Origin: Flavobacterium ichthyis
GTDB taxonomy: Bacteria > Bacteroidota > Bacteroidia > Flavobacteriales > Flavobacteriaceae
NCBI RefSeq assembly: GCF_009915155.1
Contig: NZ_JAABLM010000003.1
Location: 171,523-235,522, forward strand
Reading direction: 5' to 3'
DNA: 64,000 nucleotides
Shown: one piece after another, positions 1 to 9,471 of the stretch
Layout: each line of letters opens with the position of its first letter
Position numbering within the stretch: position 1 is the first letter of the stretch
Translations under genes and position numbers: made by a program
Notes under the pieces: model-generated
What the model was told of the DNA's origin: nothing
Databases searched by the model: none
The model's input: only the letters and a program-made list of their open reading frames with translations

Positions 1-58
1 AAATTCTTTAGCAAAAGCCTTGCTTCCCATACTGTATATTTCTTGGCGCGATGACGTA

Positions 59-2284
59 ATGACGCAAGATCAATCGGAAATTATCGCAACTACAATTCAA
101 TCCGAAGATTGGCTTTCGCCAGAAGAAAAATCAGAAATTTCTTCCTTAATCGATATCGAAAATCCACCTTCAAGAGCAGATTTGCAAAGTTGGAGAGACA
201 TGATTTTGCCTGCTGTAAATGCTTCAGATGAAAAAGAAACGTTGACGGATGTTGCCATAAAATTAGTATTGATTGAACAAAACAACATCAAAGATGACAC
301 TTTAAAAAAGCTGTATTTTTCGTTGCAAAACATCGAGAAAAAATTAGGAATTATTAGCAACGAAGCGGTATTTGCTTTCAAAGAAAATCATGGTACTATT
401 ACTTCGGAATATGCTACTGAGCCCAGTTTTGAAATTGAAAAACTCACCGAAATTTTAGAAGGAAACCAAAGAGAAACAATTCATTTGGTCAAAAAAATTC
501 TTTGCAGACCAAGTTTCAAGTACGAAGAATCAACTGATATTGAGGTTTATCGTGAAAAGGTCTTGAAATGGTGTAAAATTTTAGCCAAAGAAGGTTTGGG
601 TTCTACAGCTTATCCCAAGGAATACGGTGGAAAAGACAACATCGAATCGTACTTTGCCATTATGGAAACTTTAAGCTACCATGATTTGAGTTTGGTGATA
701 AAATTTGGTGTTCAATTCGGGCTTTGGGGCATGAGTATTCACTCTTTGGGAACCGAAAAACATTACAAAAAATATCTAAAAAAAGTAGGAAATCTCTCGC
801 TTCCAGGTTGTTTCGCTATGACCGAAACCAATCACGGTTCTAACGTGAAAGCATTAGAAACAACGGCAATTTACAATCATATTAACAAAACTTTTACCAT
901 CAATACACCTCATCAATTTGCCCGAAAAGAATACATTGGAAATGCAGCTCGCGATGGACAAATGGCAACGGTTTTTGCCAAATTAATTATTGACGGAAAA
1001 GATTACGGCGTCAACACTTTTATAGTTCCAATTAGAGATTTTAAAGGAAATATTGTAGAAGGTGTTACTATTGAAGATTGCGGTAAAAAAATGGGCTTGA
1101 ATGGCGTGGATAATGGAATTATTTATTTCAAAAACGTTGTCATTCCGAAAGAAAATATGTTGGACAAATTTGCTTCAATCGACAAAAACGGAAAATTTAC
1201 CAGCCCGATTTCAAGCGATAACCGACGCTTTTTTACCATGTTAGGAACTCTAGTTGGCGGCAGAATTGGGATTCCACGTTCGGCAAACGCGGCGGCACAA
1301 TCAGCTTTAACAATTGCCATAAAATATGGTGATCAAAGGCGACAATTTGGACCGCAAAATGGTACGGAAGTTCCAATTTTAAATTACAGAATTCACCAAC
1401 GACGATTGATGCCGTATTTGGCAAACGTTTACGCTTGTCATTTTGCTTTGCAATACGTTACCCAAAGATTTTTACATCGAAATGAAACCGAAATGCAGGA
1501 AATTGAAGCACTTGCAGCGGGAATGAAAGCTTACACTACTTGGAATACGCGTGATACCATTCAGGAATGTCGGGAAGCTTGTGGTGGAAAGGGTTATTTG
1601 AGCGAAAACCGGTTTGATGCATTAAAAAATGACACTGAAGTTTATACCACATTTGAAGGTGACAATACGGTTTTGATGAATTTGGTTGCCAAAAATCGCT
1701 TGTCGGAATTTTCGAAACAATTTGGAGAAATGGACACTTTCGGGATGTTTAATTATGTGATGGATCAAGCCAAAACTTCAATCACTTACAAAAATCCCCT
1801 TGCCACCAGAAATACTGACGAAAAACATATTTTGGATTCAAATTTTCATCTTCATGCATTTGAATATCGCGAGAAAGAAATTTTGGCGTCAGCCGGAAAA
1901 AGAATCAAAAAATTACTGGATTCCGGAATGGATTCGTTTGACGCGTTTAATATTGTGCAACATCATTTAATTCACGTGGCACAAGCCTATCTTGAAAACA
2001 TAATTTTGAAGCAATTTCACGCAGCTGTCGAAAAAATTGACGATGTAAACTTGAAAAATGTTTTGGGAAAACTGTGTAAGCTTTTTGCTTTGCACACCAT
2101 TGAAAAAAATGCAAGTTGGTTTTTAGAACAAGGTTATATGGAAGGTGTGAAAACCAAAGCCGTTCGAAAAGCTGTAAACCAATTATGTTGGGAAATTAGG
2201 CAAAATGCGGTTCCGTTAGTGGAAGCCTTTGCAATTCCGGATCAATTGTTGAGTGCTCCAATAGCTATTGCGAAAAAAAATTAG
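59..2284 (+). CDS. Acyl-CoA dehydrogenase/acyl-CoA oxidase-like flavoprotein
   Basis: This is an FAD-dependent enzyme that oxidises acyl-CoA to 2-enoyl-CoA in fatty acid breakdown. It is about 741 aa from the ATG at 59. The motif TETNHGSNV near residue 255 is typical of the acyl-CoA oxidase branch. CGGKGYLSEN near 507 and FEGDN near 532, whose Glu533 matches the oxidase catalytic base, support the call. The extra N-terminal ~100 residues and long C-terminal helical part fit the large acyl-CoA oxidase-like family found in Flavobacteriaceae. The frame is open to the window edge, with a TTG at 20, but the ATG at 59 begins a natural-looking N-terminus. Its stop overlaps the convergent menC stop. 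Whether it passes electrons to oxygen or to ETF cannot be told from sequence. Confidence 0.88.
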   Translation: MTQDQSEIIATTIQSEDWLSPEEKSEISSLIDIENPPSRADLQSWRDMILPAVNASDEKETLTDVAIKLVLIEQNNIKDDTLKKLYFSLQNIEKKLGIISNEAVFAFKENHGTITSEYATEPSFEIEKLTEILEGNQRETIHLVKKILCRPSFKYEESTDIEVYREKVLKWCKILAKEGLGSTAYPKEYGGKDNIESYFAIMETLSYHDLSLVIKFGVQFGLWGMSIHSLGTEKHYKKYLKKVGNLSLPGCFAMTETNHGSNVKALETTAIYNHINKTFTINTPHQFARKEYIGNAARDGQMATVFAKLIIDGKDYGVNTFIVPIRDFKGNIVEGVTIEDCGKKMGLNGVDNGIIYFKNVVIPKENMLDKFASIDKNGKFTSPISSDNRRFFTMLGTLVGGRIGIPRSANAAAQSALTIAIKYGDQRRQFGPQNGTEVPILNYRIHQRRLMPYLANVYACHFALQYVTQRFLHRNETEMQEIEALAAGMKAYTTWNTRDTIQECREACGGKGYLSENRFDALKNDTEVYTTFEGDNTVLMNLVAKNRLSEFSKQFGEMDTFGMFNYVMDQAKTSITYKNPLATRNTDEKHILDSNFHLHAFEYREKEILASAGKRIKKLLDSGMDSFDAFNIVQHHLIHVAQAYLENIILKQFHAAVEKIDDVNLKNVLGKLCKLFALHTIEKNASWFLEQGYMEGVKTKAVRKAVNQLCWEIRQNAVPLVEAFAIPDQLLSAPIAIAKKN

Positions 2285-3318
2285 AGTAAGTCAAATTCCC
2301 AGTTTTTTGCGGTATCATATTGCAAAAAACCATTTTTAACCGTTAAAGGTGATTCAAAATTATTAGTATATAATGAACCCGTTCCCAATCCTTGTGGCAT
2401 AGGGTTTTGTTGTACAAAAGTAAATTGAGCAATCGCGTTCAAGCCAATGTTACTCTCCAATGCCGAGGTAATCCACCAGCCAATTCCCATTTCTTCTGCA
2501 AGGGAAATCCATTGCAAACTGCCCTGAAAACCACCTACCAAACTAGGCTTTAAAATGATATAATGCGGTTTTATTTTCTGTAATAATTTTCTTTTTTCCG
2601 AAAGCTCAAAAATGCCAATCAATTCTTCGTCTAACGCAATTGGAATTGGCGTTTCTTTACACAAATTTGCCATCAAATGTACTTGATTTTGCTTGATGGG
2701 TTGTTCAATGCTGTGAATTCTAAAAGTTGACAAGCGTTGCAATTTTTTAAGAGCTTCGTTTGCAGAAAAAGCGCCGTTGGCATCCACACGAATTTCAATT
2801 TTTTCGGGAGGATAATTTTCTCGTATGAATTGTAGCAGTTCGAGTTCTTTTTCAAATTCTATGGCGCCAATTTTCAGTTTGATGCATGAAAAATCAGATT
2901 GAATTTTTTCTTCAATTTGTTCTTTCATAAACTGTTTGTCCCCCATCCAAACCAAACCGTTAATGGGAATATTTTTTTTGGCATTTGTAAATTCCGAAGG
3001 AAAAATTTCAAAAATATTATTAGATTGAAAAGAGCGAAAAGCGGTTTCTACGCCAAATTGTATCGAAGGAAATTCGATTAAATTTTCTAAAAGCCACTCT
3101 TCTCCAGCCTCAATATTTTGGCAAACCCAATTTAATTTTTCTTCATAATCCGGACGGTCATCGATGCTCAAACCACGCAAAATGCCGCATTCTCCAATTC
3201 CCTTTTTTCCATTTTCTTCTAAAAAAAGAAAAAAAGTTTCTTTGATTGTCATAATGCCGCGAGAAGTTCCGGAAGGTTTTTTAAAATTTAAAATGTATTT
3301 TTGGTAAGATGCTTTCAT
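2281..3318 (-). CDS. menC: o-Succinylbenzoate synthase
   Basis: MenC dehydrates SHCHC to o-succinylbenzoate in menaquinone synthesis. The 345-aa protein is an enolase-superfamily enzyme. The catalytic KxK pair is Lys147/Lys149 in IKLKIG. The metal ligands are Asp179 (VDANG), Glu205 (EQP) and Asp230 (ALDE), and the second base is Lys257 in ILKPSL. Length fits the family. The gene lies 3 bp after the TPR gene on the same strand, so the two are probably co-transcribed. Its stop codon overlaps that of the convergent acyl-CoA dehydrogenase at 2281-2284. menE, which often follows menC in relatives, is not here. Confidence 0.93.
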   Translation of the reverse strand: MKASYQKYILNFKKPSGTSRGIMTIKETFFLFLEENGKKGIGECGILRGLSIDDRPDYEEKLNWVCQNIEAGEEWLLENLIEFPSIQFGVETAFRSFQSNNIFEIFPSEFTNAKKNIPINGLVWMGDKQFMKEQIEEKIQSDFSCIKLKIGAIEFEKELELLQFIRENYPPEKIEIRVDANGAFSANEALKKLQRLSTFRIHSIEQPIKQNQVHLMANLCKETPIPIALDEELIGIFELSEKRKLLQKIKPHYIILKPSLVGGFQGSLQWISLAEEMGIGWWITSALESNIGLNAIAQFTFVQQNPMPQGLGTGSLYTNNFESPLTVKNGFLQYDTAKNWEFDLL

Positions 3319-3321
3319 AAA

Positions 3322-4518
3322 TTAATCTTCAAGAACTTTAATAATTTTTCCCAAATCCGGAACATTTAAATTGGCATTTTTCATTTCTTCAAAATCAGAC
3401 AAGGCTTTATTTTTCCAGCTTTTAGTGGCGGAAACATTTTGATTCAAATGTTCGAGATGAATTTCTTTTGCTTTGCGAAATTCTCCTGTTAACATATAAT
3501 AATGTGCCAAATTGAGGTCGATGAGCAGTTCGGCATCGTCTAATTTCTGAGCTGTTTTTAAAGTTTGAAATGCTTTATCATATTGATTAGAAAATAAATA
3601 GTAATATGCTAAATTATTGTAATCTAAAGCATTAGCATTTCCTTTCTCGATAATGATATTTTTCAGAATGTCAATTGCATCTGCAAAATTCTGATTTTTA
3701 AAATGTTCGTTGCCATCGTTTCTCAAGGCTTTTAACAAGCCATTTGACGGCTTGCTGAAACATTGGTCAGCCAATTCACTGGTGATTTTATTTTGTTCGA
3801 TGTTGAGCAAACTGGTAAAGTCTTTGTAGCGATACTTTTGCTGTAATTTTTCAAGAACGCACAAAGCCAATTCATTTTTGTTGATCATTTTTTTTGAAAA
3901 ACTGGCTTTTCCTAATTGATTTATAACCGATTGTCGATGAGAAACATTCCATCCGCGACTTAATTCAGCATCAACCCAAGGCACGATTTCGAGCACAATT
4001 TTTTGTTTCATAATCCAGTTTTGACTTTCAAAACCAAACCAAATATTTTCACTATCGGGAGTAAAACAGTCTGATTTTTCCGCGGTAATTCGTTTGGCGT
4101 CTTTGCTAATCGCTTTATTTTGAGCGAAACAAGCATTAGTCAATTTTCCGTATTTTTCGTAATCAGTGGCATTTTTTTCTGAAGAAAATACGCCGTATTT
4201 ACATTTGTCATCGCCAGAAACTTTAGACATTAAAAAAACAGCTCCTGCTCCACCTTGACTGATTCCCGACGGATCTGGAATTGATTTTAAAAGCGAAACC
4301 AAACTACTGGCGAGTTGTTGGTTATCATCTAATAACGTAATTCTATAAACGATTTCTGTGGTTCCGGTTGGTAAGTCTTCGGATTTTATGGCGATTCTGC
4401 TTCCGGCTGTTAAAACAATTTCTATTGTGGTGGCACGATCTTTATCCCAGTAACCATTTTGCTGTGAAAAACCAGCGTGAATGTTGAGAAATACAAGGAA
4501 CAATAAAATTTTTTTCAT
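3322..4518 (-). CDS. Secreted TPR-repeat protein of unknown function
   Basis: A 398-aa protein with a clear signal peptide (about 18 residues, ending near FSQQ). The N-terminal half is a mixed domain that I do not recognise, with several Cys residues. The C-terminal third (about residues 265-375) has TPR-like helical pairs, for example around NALDYNNLAYYYLFSNQYDKA. It is likely periplasmic or outer-membrane associated and probably a protein-interaction module. It sits directly upstream of menC with only a 3-bp gap, but nothing in the sequence ties it to quinone synthesis. A hypothetical call is safest. Confidence 0.75.
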   Translation of the reverse strand: MKKILLFLVFLNIHAGFSQQNGYWDKDRATTIEIVLTAGSRIAIKSEDLPTGTTEIVYRITLLDDNQQLASSLVSLLKSIPDPSGISQGGAGAVFLMSKVSGDDKCKYGVFSSEKNATDYEKYGKLTNACFAQNKAISKDAKRITAEKSDCFTPDSENIWFGFESQNWIMKQKIVLEIVPWVDAELSRGWNVSHRQSVINQLGKASFSKKMINKNELALCVLEKLQQKYRYKDFTSLLNIEQNKITSELADQCFSKPSNGLLKALRNDGNEHFKNQNFADAIDILKNIIIEKGNANALDYNNLAYYYLFSNQYDKAFQTLKTAQKLDDAELLIDLNLAHYYMLTGEFRKAKEIHLEHLNQNVSATKSWKNKALSDFEEMKNANLNVPDLGKIIKVLED

Positions 4519-4680
4519 GTGCGAAACAGCGAATTATTTAGAAAACAAAATTGTGAATTACTTGCGCAATTTAAAAGATTTTAATGATAGGTATTTCTGC
4601 TTTCGCAAAATTTTTAAATACTATCTAAATTTGAATACGGCAAATAGCTTGGAAATTTCCAAAAATGCCAGAATTTTTTT

Positions 4681-4800
4681 CCCATAGTCCGATTGAAGGT
4701 AAAAACTTTTACCACATTTTTCTTGTGGCAAAACTTGTACCGAAAAGCAGGAAAATATCCCGACGCTTCGGGAGCTGAAAATGCCTGAACTTTTGCTTCT
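4681..4800 (-). repeat. Dispersed palindromic intergenic element, copy 1
   Basis: Read on the minus strand, this stretch has the same plan as the elements at 18295, 36084 and 46811. It starts with a GCAAAAG..CAGGCATTTT lead. A TCCCGA-AGCG-TCGGGA palindrome (4758-4773) follows, then TTTCCTGCT and TTCGGTACAA. Next comes a private stem (TTTTGCCAC paired with GTGGTAAAA) and a closing CTTCAATCGGACTA. It lies just 3' of the metallo-hydrolase gene and fills most of the 290-bp gap before the TPR gene. No coding capacity is evident. Confidence 0.6.
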
Positions 4801-4808
4801 AAAAAAAA

Positions 4809-5486
4809 TTATAATTCGATTGACTCGCCAATTTCCAGCAACATGAGGTCTTTTCCTGCTTGAAAAAATTTGCGTTTGGCGTTGTCATGGTCGATTTCGA
4901 TGTAGCCAAAAGTGTCGTAATGACAACCGAGAATTTTGTCACATTCTATGAAATCTGAGGCGATGATAGCATCGTCAATGTCCATCGTAAAATTGTCGCC
5001 AATGGGCAAAACGGCGAGGTCCAGCTTGGTGCGAAGCGGGATGAGTTTCATGTCGAATGTAAGAGCCGTGTCGCCTGCGATATAAATATTTTTGTGTTCG
5101 CCTTCGATAACGAAACCGCCGGGATTTCCGCCGTAAGTGCCGTCTGGAAATGAACTTGAGTGAATGGCGTTCACATATTTTACCTTCCCGAAATCAAATT
5201 TCCAGCTTCCGCCATGATTCATGGGATGGGTTTTGTGTCCTTTTTTTTCGTAATAACCAGCGATTTCAGCGTTGGAAACGATGGTTGCTCCGGTATTTTT
5301 GGCAATAGTATCCACGTCTAAAGTATGATCTTCGTGAGCGTGTGTGACCAAAATAAAATCGGCTTTAAGGCTATTGATATCAATGTGAGAAGCGTTCCCA
5401 TTGCCTGAAATAAATGGATCAACGATGATGTTTTTTCCGGCTATTTCAATACTTAAACTATTTTGTCCGTAATAAGTGATTTTCAT
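4809..5486 (-). CDS. Metal-dependent hydrolase, UPF0173 family
   Basis: A 225-aa metallo-beta-lactamase-fold hydrolase of unknown substrate. The zinc motif HAHEDH is at residues 49-54, and further conserved His/Asp residues occur in NHGG, GDTALT and GCHYDTFG. Length matches the compact UPF0173 family. There is no signal peptide, so it should be cytosolic. It starts 14 bp after menA on the same strand, at the end of the menB-PH-PH-menA run, so it is probably in that operon. A role in menaquinone metabolism is only a suggestion from context. A palindromic repeat element follows its stop. Confidence 0.85.
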   Translation of the reverse strand: MKITYYGQNSLSIEIAGKNIIVDPFISGNGNASHIDINSLKADFILVTHAHEDHTLDVDTIAKNTGATIVSNAEIAGYYEKKGHKTHPMNHGGSWKFDFGKVKYVNAIHSSSFPDGTYGGNPGGFVIEGEHKNIYIAGDTALTFDMKLIPLRTKLDLAVLPIGDNFTMDIDDAIIASDFIECDKILGCHYDTFGYIEIDHDNAKRKFFQAGKDLMLLEIGESIEL

Positions 5487-5500
5487 AATATTATTTTTAG

Positions 5501-6472
5501 TTAAAACTGATTGGTAGAAAAATTAAATATTTGCATCACAACATCTTGAATAAATGATATTAAATCTAATGAAAGTAAAATTGACAATAAAAATGTGGCG
5601 ATTGCGAGTTTTTTAAGTTCGGGGTCGAAGTCTTTAGGATTGGTTGCTTTTTTTACCCGAAATAAATGTTTGGTAAATGGAATGTAGGCGATTAAAAACA
5701 GGTATTGGTCCAGACGGAAATCGAGCAAAAATGAAAATACAATGCACAAAACCATAGCAGAAATAACTAAGAAGTAATGATATTTTTTAGCTGCCGCTCC
5801 ACCGATTTTTACGACCAATGTGTTTTTTTGCACTTTTCTATCGGAAATTTCGTCTCTCATATTGTTGAGATTTAAAACGCCAACGCTTAAAAATCCAATG
5901 GCAAACGCTGGTAAAATTAAAACCGGATCTACTTCTTTAGAATATAAAAAATTAACGCCAAGAGTACTTACCAATCCGAAAAATACAAATACAAAAAAGT
6001 CTCCGTAACCGCGATAGCCATAAGCAGTGTTTCCAACGGTGTATCGAATTGCCGACATAATTGCTAAAGTTCCTAACACAATAAAAAACACTGAATACCC
6101 GATGTATTCCACCCCAAAAGCAAAATAAATAAGTAAAAGTGAACAAATAAAAGTTAGAAAAGAAGTAATAATGATGGCGCGTTTCATGGATTTCGCGGAA
6201 ATAGTTCCACTTTGCAAAGCGCGTTTTGGACCAATTCTATCATCGTTGTCTGTACCTTTTACACCATCTCCGTAATCGTTAGCAAAATTAGATAAAATTT
6301 GTAATCCTAATGTTGTAAGTAATGCAAAACCAAACAGTTGCCAATTGAAAACATCTGTTGGAGTTAGTACATTTTGAGTAGGATATGCCAAGGCAAACAT
6401 ACTTCCAACGATGATTCCGGATACTGAAAGTGGTAAAGTTCGCAGTCGAGCTGCTTCAACCCAATGTCTCAT
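5501..6472 (-). CDS. menA: 1,4-Dihydroxy-2-naphthoate polyprenyltransferase
   Basis: MenA attaches the polyprenyl chain to DHNA in the inner membrane, giving demethylmenaquinone. The 323-aa protein is a UbiA-fold enzyme with about eight or nine membrane segments. The first Asp-rich motif, NFANDYGDGVKGTDND, is at residues 62-77, and the second, NNMRDEISDR, is near 204. The MRHWVEAARLRTLPLS start is typical of bacterial MenA. It follows the large PH-domain gene by 27 bp and precedes the metallo-hydrolase by 14 bp. Identity is secure; co-transcription with menB is inferred from strand and spacing. Confidence 0.94.
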   Translation of the reverse strand: MRHWVEAARLRTLPLSVSGIIVGSMFALAYPTQNVLTPTDVFNWQLFGFALLTTLGLQILSNFANDYGDGVKGTDNDDRIGPKRALQSGTISAKSMKRAIIITSFLTFICSLLLIYFAFGVEYIGYSVFFIVLGTLAIMSAIRYTVGNTAYGYRGYGDFFVFVFFGLVSTLGVNFLYSKEVDPVLILPAFAIGFLSVGVLNLNNMRDEISDRKVQKNTLVVKIGGAAAKKYHYFLVISAMVLCIVFSFLLDFRLDQYLFLIAYIPFTKHLFRVKKATNPKDFDPELKKLAIATFLLSILLSLDLISFIQDVVMQIFNFSTNQF

Positions 6473-6499
6473 TTTTAGTGTTTATAATAATGTGTAAAG

Positions 6500-8020
6500 T
6501 TACATCCAATTTTTTTTGGAAACCTCAACTTTGTACAGCCAATAGTTAGTTAGTTTTTTAATCTCAGAAAAATTACCAAACTTAAACTGCAAGTCTCCTG
6601 CAGCCGTATGCAGGTACACATGACCAACGTTAGATTTTTTATTCCAAAAATATTGTTTTGTAGTGATCGCTTGAATTTTATACGGTTCTATAATCTCATC
6701 TTCAACGTCCCAAGCTCCGTGGGTTTTTATTACAAATTGGTCATTCACAAAAAGAGCATTATTTTGGAAACCGTAATAAATCAATGCACCAACTAAAATT
6801 AAATATACAAAAATTAATGGGAAAAATTCCTGCCAACCCGGATAAACTTTTAAGGCATAAATGCTAAAAATACTTACGGGAATAATGATGAGCTTTAAAA
6901 CTTTGCCAATTAAGTAGCGGAAATTTGGACGCAGTTTTTTTCCTTTATACGGAATTTGTCCAAAAATAATTTGCAAAATATGTTGCTTTTCTTCAGAGTT
7001 ACAGCCCGGAATTTCGATAAAATTTCCAAATTTATTATTTTCTTTAACTTGCTGATCAGAAGCTTGCTTGGTATTGATGTCAAAAATTTTAAGTTTCTTT
7101 TGAAAAAAATTGCGGCTTATCGATGTGATTTGAACTTTTTTAGGATTGACCAATGTATTTTTCTTAGCAAATAAACCTGAAGTGATGGCAAAAGATTGAT
7201 TTTGTTGCATCATTTGAAAATCAAAATGTTTTAAAAAAGTACGAATTATGTTCACAAAAATTATTACAATGAAAAAAGCGAAAATTAAAATCCCAACTGA
7301 TAGTAAACCAAAACTTCTTTCCAGAACCGAATCAACTTCGGATTCGTCAAGTTCAAAAGTTTGTACAAAATCTTTAATGCTTTGGTACAAAGTAACGAAA
7401 AAACCCACTAAAATGGCGATTGAACGACCGTAATTCGAGGTTAAACCTATTTTTAAAAGTGTTAGATTACTTAGCTTGATAAAGGGTTTTTGACTGACAA
7501 TTTCTTGCGGATTTTCTTCAGAAATTTCATCGGAAACTGTTTTATTTTCAAAATCAAAGGAAAGCAATTTGGCTTTTAAGGCTTGCGCCAAATCTTCTTT
7601 TACGGCAGAAATTTTCACTTCTTTTCCATTACTTCCAGCAGTATCGATTTCTAAACTAAAAACACCAGAAATTTTTTGAATCACATTTTGGTTAATGTTT
7701 ACCTGCTGAATTTTATCCAAGTTAATAGAAATAATACTTTTTTGAAAGACGCCTTTTTTGAGGATAAATTCGCGGTTACCCTCGTCTAAATAAAAAGTAA
7801 AATTTCGGTAACGCAAATATGCAATGATAGCGCCAACAATGCAACAAAGCACCACAACTCCGCCAATCAATAAATACGCTTTGGGTTCTTTTGCCTTAAA
7901 TAAAAACAATGCAAGCGGAACCCACATGGCTCTCAAAAATTTTTGAAGCGTATCAGCAAACATTACCAAAATTCCGGTAACAGATTGTCTTTGTGGTATT
8001 TGAAAATTAAAATCTTCCAT
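6500..8020 (-). CDS. PH-domain membrane protein, YdbT-like
   Basis: A 506-aa membrane protein with bacterial PH (bPH_2/DUF304) modules separated by transmembrane segments. Hydrophobic spans lie near residues 30-70, 195-260 and 370-415. The PH-like strands show the recurring pattern FYLDEGNREFILKKGVF..IINLDKIQQVNI and, later, FAITSGLFAKKNTLVNPKKVQ. Partner proteins in Bacillus are the YdbS/YdbT pair; I know no firm biochemical role. Only 5 bp separate it from the smaller PH gene upstream, and menA follows. Its position inside the menaquinone operon is noted in the findings. Confidence 0.82.
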   Translation of the reverse strand: MEDFNFQIPQRQSVTGILVMFADTLQKFLRAMWVPLALFLFKAKEPKAYLLIGGVVVLCCIVGAIIAYLRYRNFTFYLDEGNREFILKKGVFQKSIISINLDKIQQVNINQNVIQKISGVFSLEIDTAGSNGKEVKISAVKEDLAQALKAKLLSFDFENKTVSDEISEENPQEIVSQKPFIKLSNLTLLKIGLTSNYGRSIAILVGFFVTLYQSIKDFVQTFELDESEVDSVLERSFGLLSVGILIFAFFIVIIFVNIIRTFLKHFDFQMMQQNQSFAITSGLFAKKNTLVNPKKVQITSISRNFFQKKLKIFDINTKQASDQQVKENNKFGNFIEIPGCNSEEKQHILQIIFGQIPYKGKKLRPNFRYLIGKVLKLIIIPVSIFSIYALKVYPGWQEFFPLIFVYLILVGALIYYGFQNNALFVNDQFVIKTHGAWDVEDEIIEPYKIQAITTKQYFWNKKSNVGHVYLHTAAGDLQFKFGNFSEIKKLTNYWLYKVEVSKKNWM

Positions 8021-8025
8021 TGAAT

Positions 8026-8550
8026 TTAAGCGTGATACTGAATTTGTTGCATCAACAATGATTTTATTTTTTCGGCTTCTTCTTTGGCTAAACCCGAAAT
8101 TTTTAAATCGCTCGAAGTACCTCCGGCTGTAAAAATTTGGATTTGAGCCAATTTAAAAATTCTAGCAATTGCGCCTTCATGCAAAGCCACGTGCTGGATT
8201 CTATTGTACGGAATGATGGTTGTGGTGGTTGACAACACGCCACGTTGACACAAAATATCTTTTTCCCGAACGGCAAAACCTCTATTTTTGATGGCAATTG
8301 TGTACCAAATTAGTAGAAAAATTCCAAGACCTAACCATGAACACGCTGTGATAATGATAAAAGTTTGATTTTGAAAAAATTCGTCTAAAAAAAACAAGCC
8401 CACCACAACGCCAGCCAAAATCACCAGAAAAATAGCGAGATTAATTCGTGCTACTTTTTGGTAAGCAGGATCTAATTTGGAATAAACTACTTCTTCAAAC
8501 TTGGGTAAATTGTTTAAATATAGGGTTTCGTTAGAAAATTCTTCCATCAT
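8026..8550 (-). CDS. PH-domain membrane protein, YdbS-like
   Basis: A 174-aa protein with two adjacent transmembrane helices (about residues 37-85) followed by one bacterial PH domain. The domain shows GFAVREKDILCQRGVLS, TIIPYNRIQHVALHEG and the TAGGTSSDLKISGL strand. This is the typical small partner of the YdbT-like protein encoded 5 bp downstream, and the two probably act together in the membrane. It starts 12 bp after menB. Function is unknown; the family call is firm. Confidence 0.82.
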   Translation of the reverse strand: MMEEFSNETLYLNNLPKFEEVVYSKLDPAYQKVARINLAIFLVILAGVVVGLFFLDEFFQNQTFIIITACSWLGLGIFLLIWYTIAIKNRGFAVREKDILCQRGVLSTTTTIIPYNRIQHVALHEGAIARIFKLAQIQIFTAGGTSSDLKISGLAKEEAEKIKSLLMQQIQYHA

Positions 8551-8562
8551 AATTTCGGGGAT

Positions 8563-9402
8563 TTATGGAATATATTTTTTCTCAAAATTCGGTTTTCTTT
8601 TTTCCAAAAATGCGTTTCGGCCTTCTTTTGCTTCGTCTGTCATGTAGGCTAAACGGGTTGCTTCGCCGGCAAAAACTTGTTGACCTACCATTCCATCATC
8701 AGTTAAATTCATGGCAAATTTTAGCATTTTGATAGAAGTTGGTGATTTTTCTAAAATTTCCTGAGCCCATTGATATGCGGTATCTTCCAACTCATCATGC
8801 GGAATCACAGCATTTACCATTCCCATTTCAAAAGCGTCTTGAGCAGAATAATTTCTTCCTAAAAAGAAAATTTCGCGGGCTTTTTTCTGTCCCACCATTT
8901 TGGCCAAATAAGCCGAACCGTAACCGCCATCAAAACTAGTAACATCGGCATCGGTTTGTTTAAATATGGCGTGTTCTTTACTTGCCAAAGTTAAATCGCA
9001 AACCACGTGAAGTGAATGTCCGCCTCCAACAGCCCATCCCGGAACCACTGCAATCACCACTTTTGGCATAAAACGAATTAATCGTTGAACTTCCAAAATA
9101 TTCAAGCGGTGCATGCCATCTTCGCCAACATAACCTTGATGACCTCTCGCTTTTTGATCGCCTCCGCTACAAAAAGAATACACACCATCTTTGGAAGACG
9201 GCCCTTCGGCAGAAAGCAAAATTACGCCAATTGATGTGTCTTCTTGAGCATCATAAAAAGCTTGGTACAGTTCACTAGTGGTTTTTGGACGGAAAGCATT
9301 TCGCACATCCGGACGGTTAAACGCAATTCTGGCAACGCCATTGCATTTTTTATAGGTAATATCTTCGAAATCTTTAACAGTTTTCCAGTCTATCGCAGTC
9401 AT
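8563..9402 (-). CDS. menB: 1,4-Dihydroxy-2-naphthoyl-CoA synthase, type II
   Basis: MenB closes the second ring of the naphthoquinone by Dieckmann-type condensation of o-succinylbenzoyl-CoA. The 279-aa crotonase-fold protein has the oxyanion stretch SGGDQKARG (residues 79-87), GGGHSLHVVCDL (126-137) and TSFDGGYGSAYL (155-166). The sequence FKQTDAD places an Asp at 151, as in the bicarbonate-independent enzymes such as the mycobacterial one, rather than Gly as in E. coli. It is the first gene of the probable run menB-PH-PH-menA-hydrolase and is divergent from the C1 peptidase gene. Confidence 0.95.
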   Translation of the reverse strand: MTAIDWKTVKDFEDITYKKCNGVARIAFNRPDVRNAFRPKTTSELYQAFYDAQEDTSIGVILLSAEGPSSKDGVYSFCSGGDQKARGHQGYVGEDGMHRLNILEVQRLIRFMPKVVIAVVPGWAVGGGHSLHVVCDLTLASKEHAIFKQTDADVTSFDGGYGSAYLAKMVGQKKAREIFFLGRNYSAQDAFEMGMVNAVIPHDELEDTAYQWAQEILEKSPTSIKMLKFAMNLTDDGMVGQQVFAGEATRLAYMTDEAKEGRNAFLEKRKPNFEKKYIP

Positions 9403-9471
9403 TTTTATCTTATTTTAGCGTAAAAATACGGGATTTTTTTAAATTGTCTCGGTAATCAATTTGAATTTATA

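Noticed and set aside
20..58. TTG-initiated extension of the acyl-CoA dehydrogenase gene
   Set aside because: The added residues look unlike the family N-terminus and the ATG at 59 is better; the window edge prevents certainty.
4481..4687. 68-codon plus-strand ORF near the TPR gene start
   Set aside because: It is antisense to the signal peptide of a real gene, has no homology cue, and lies in A/T-rich spacer.
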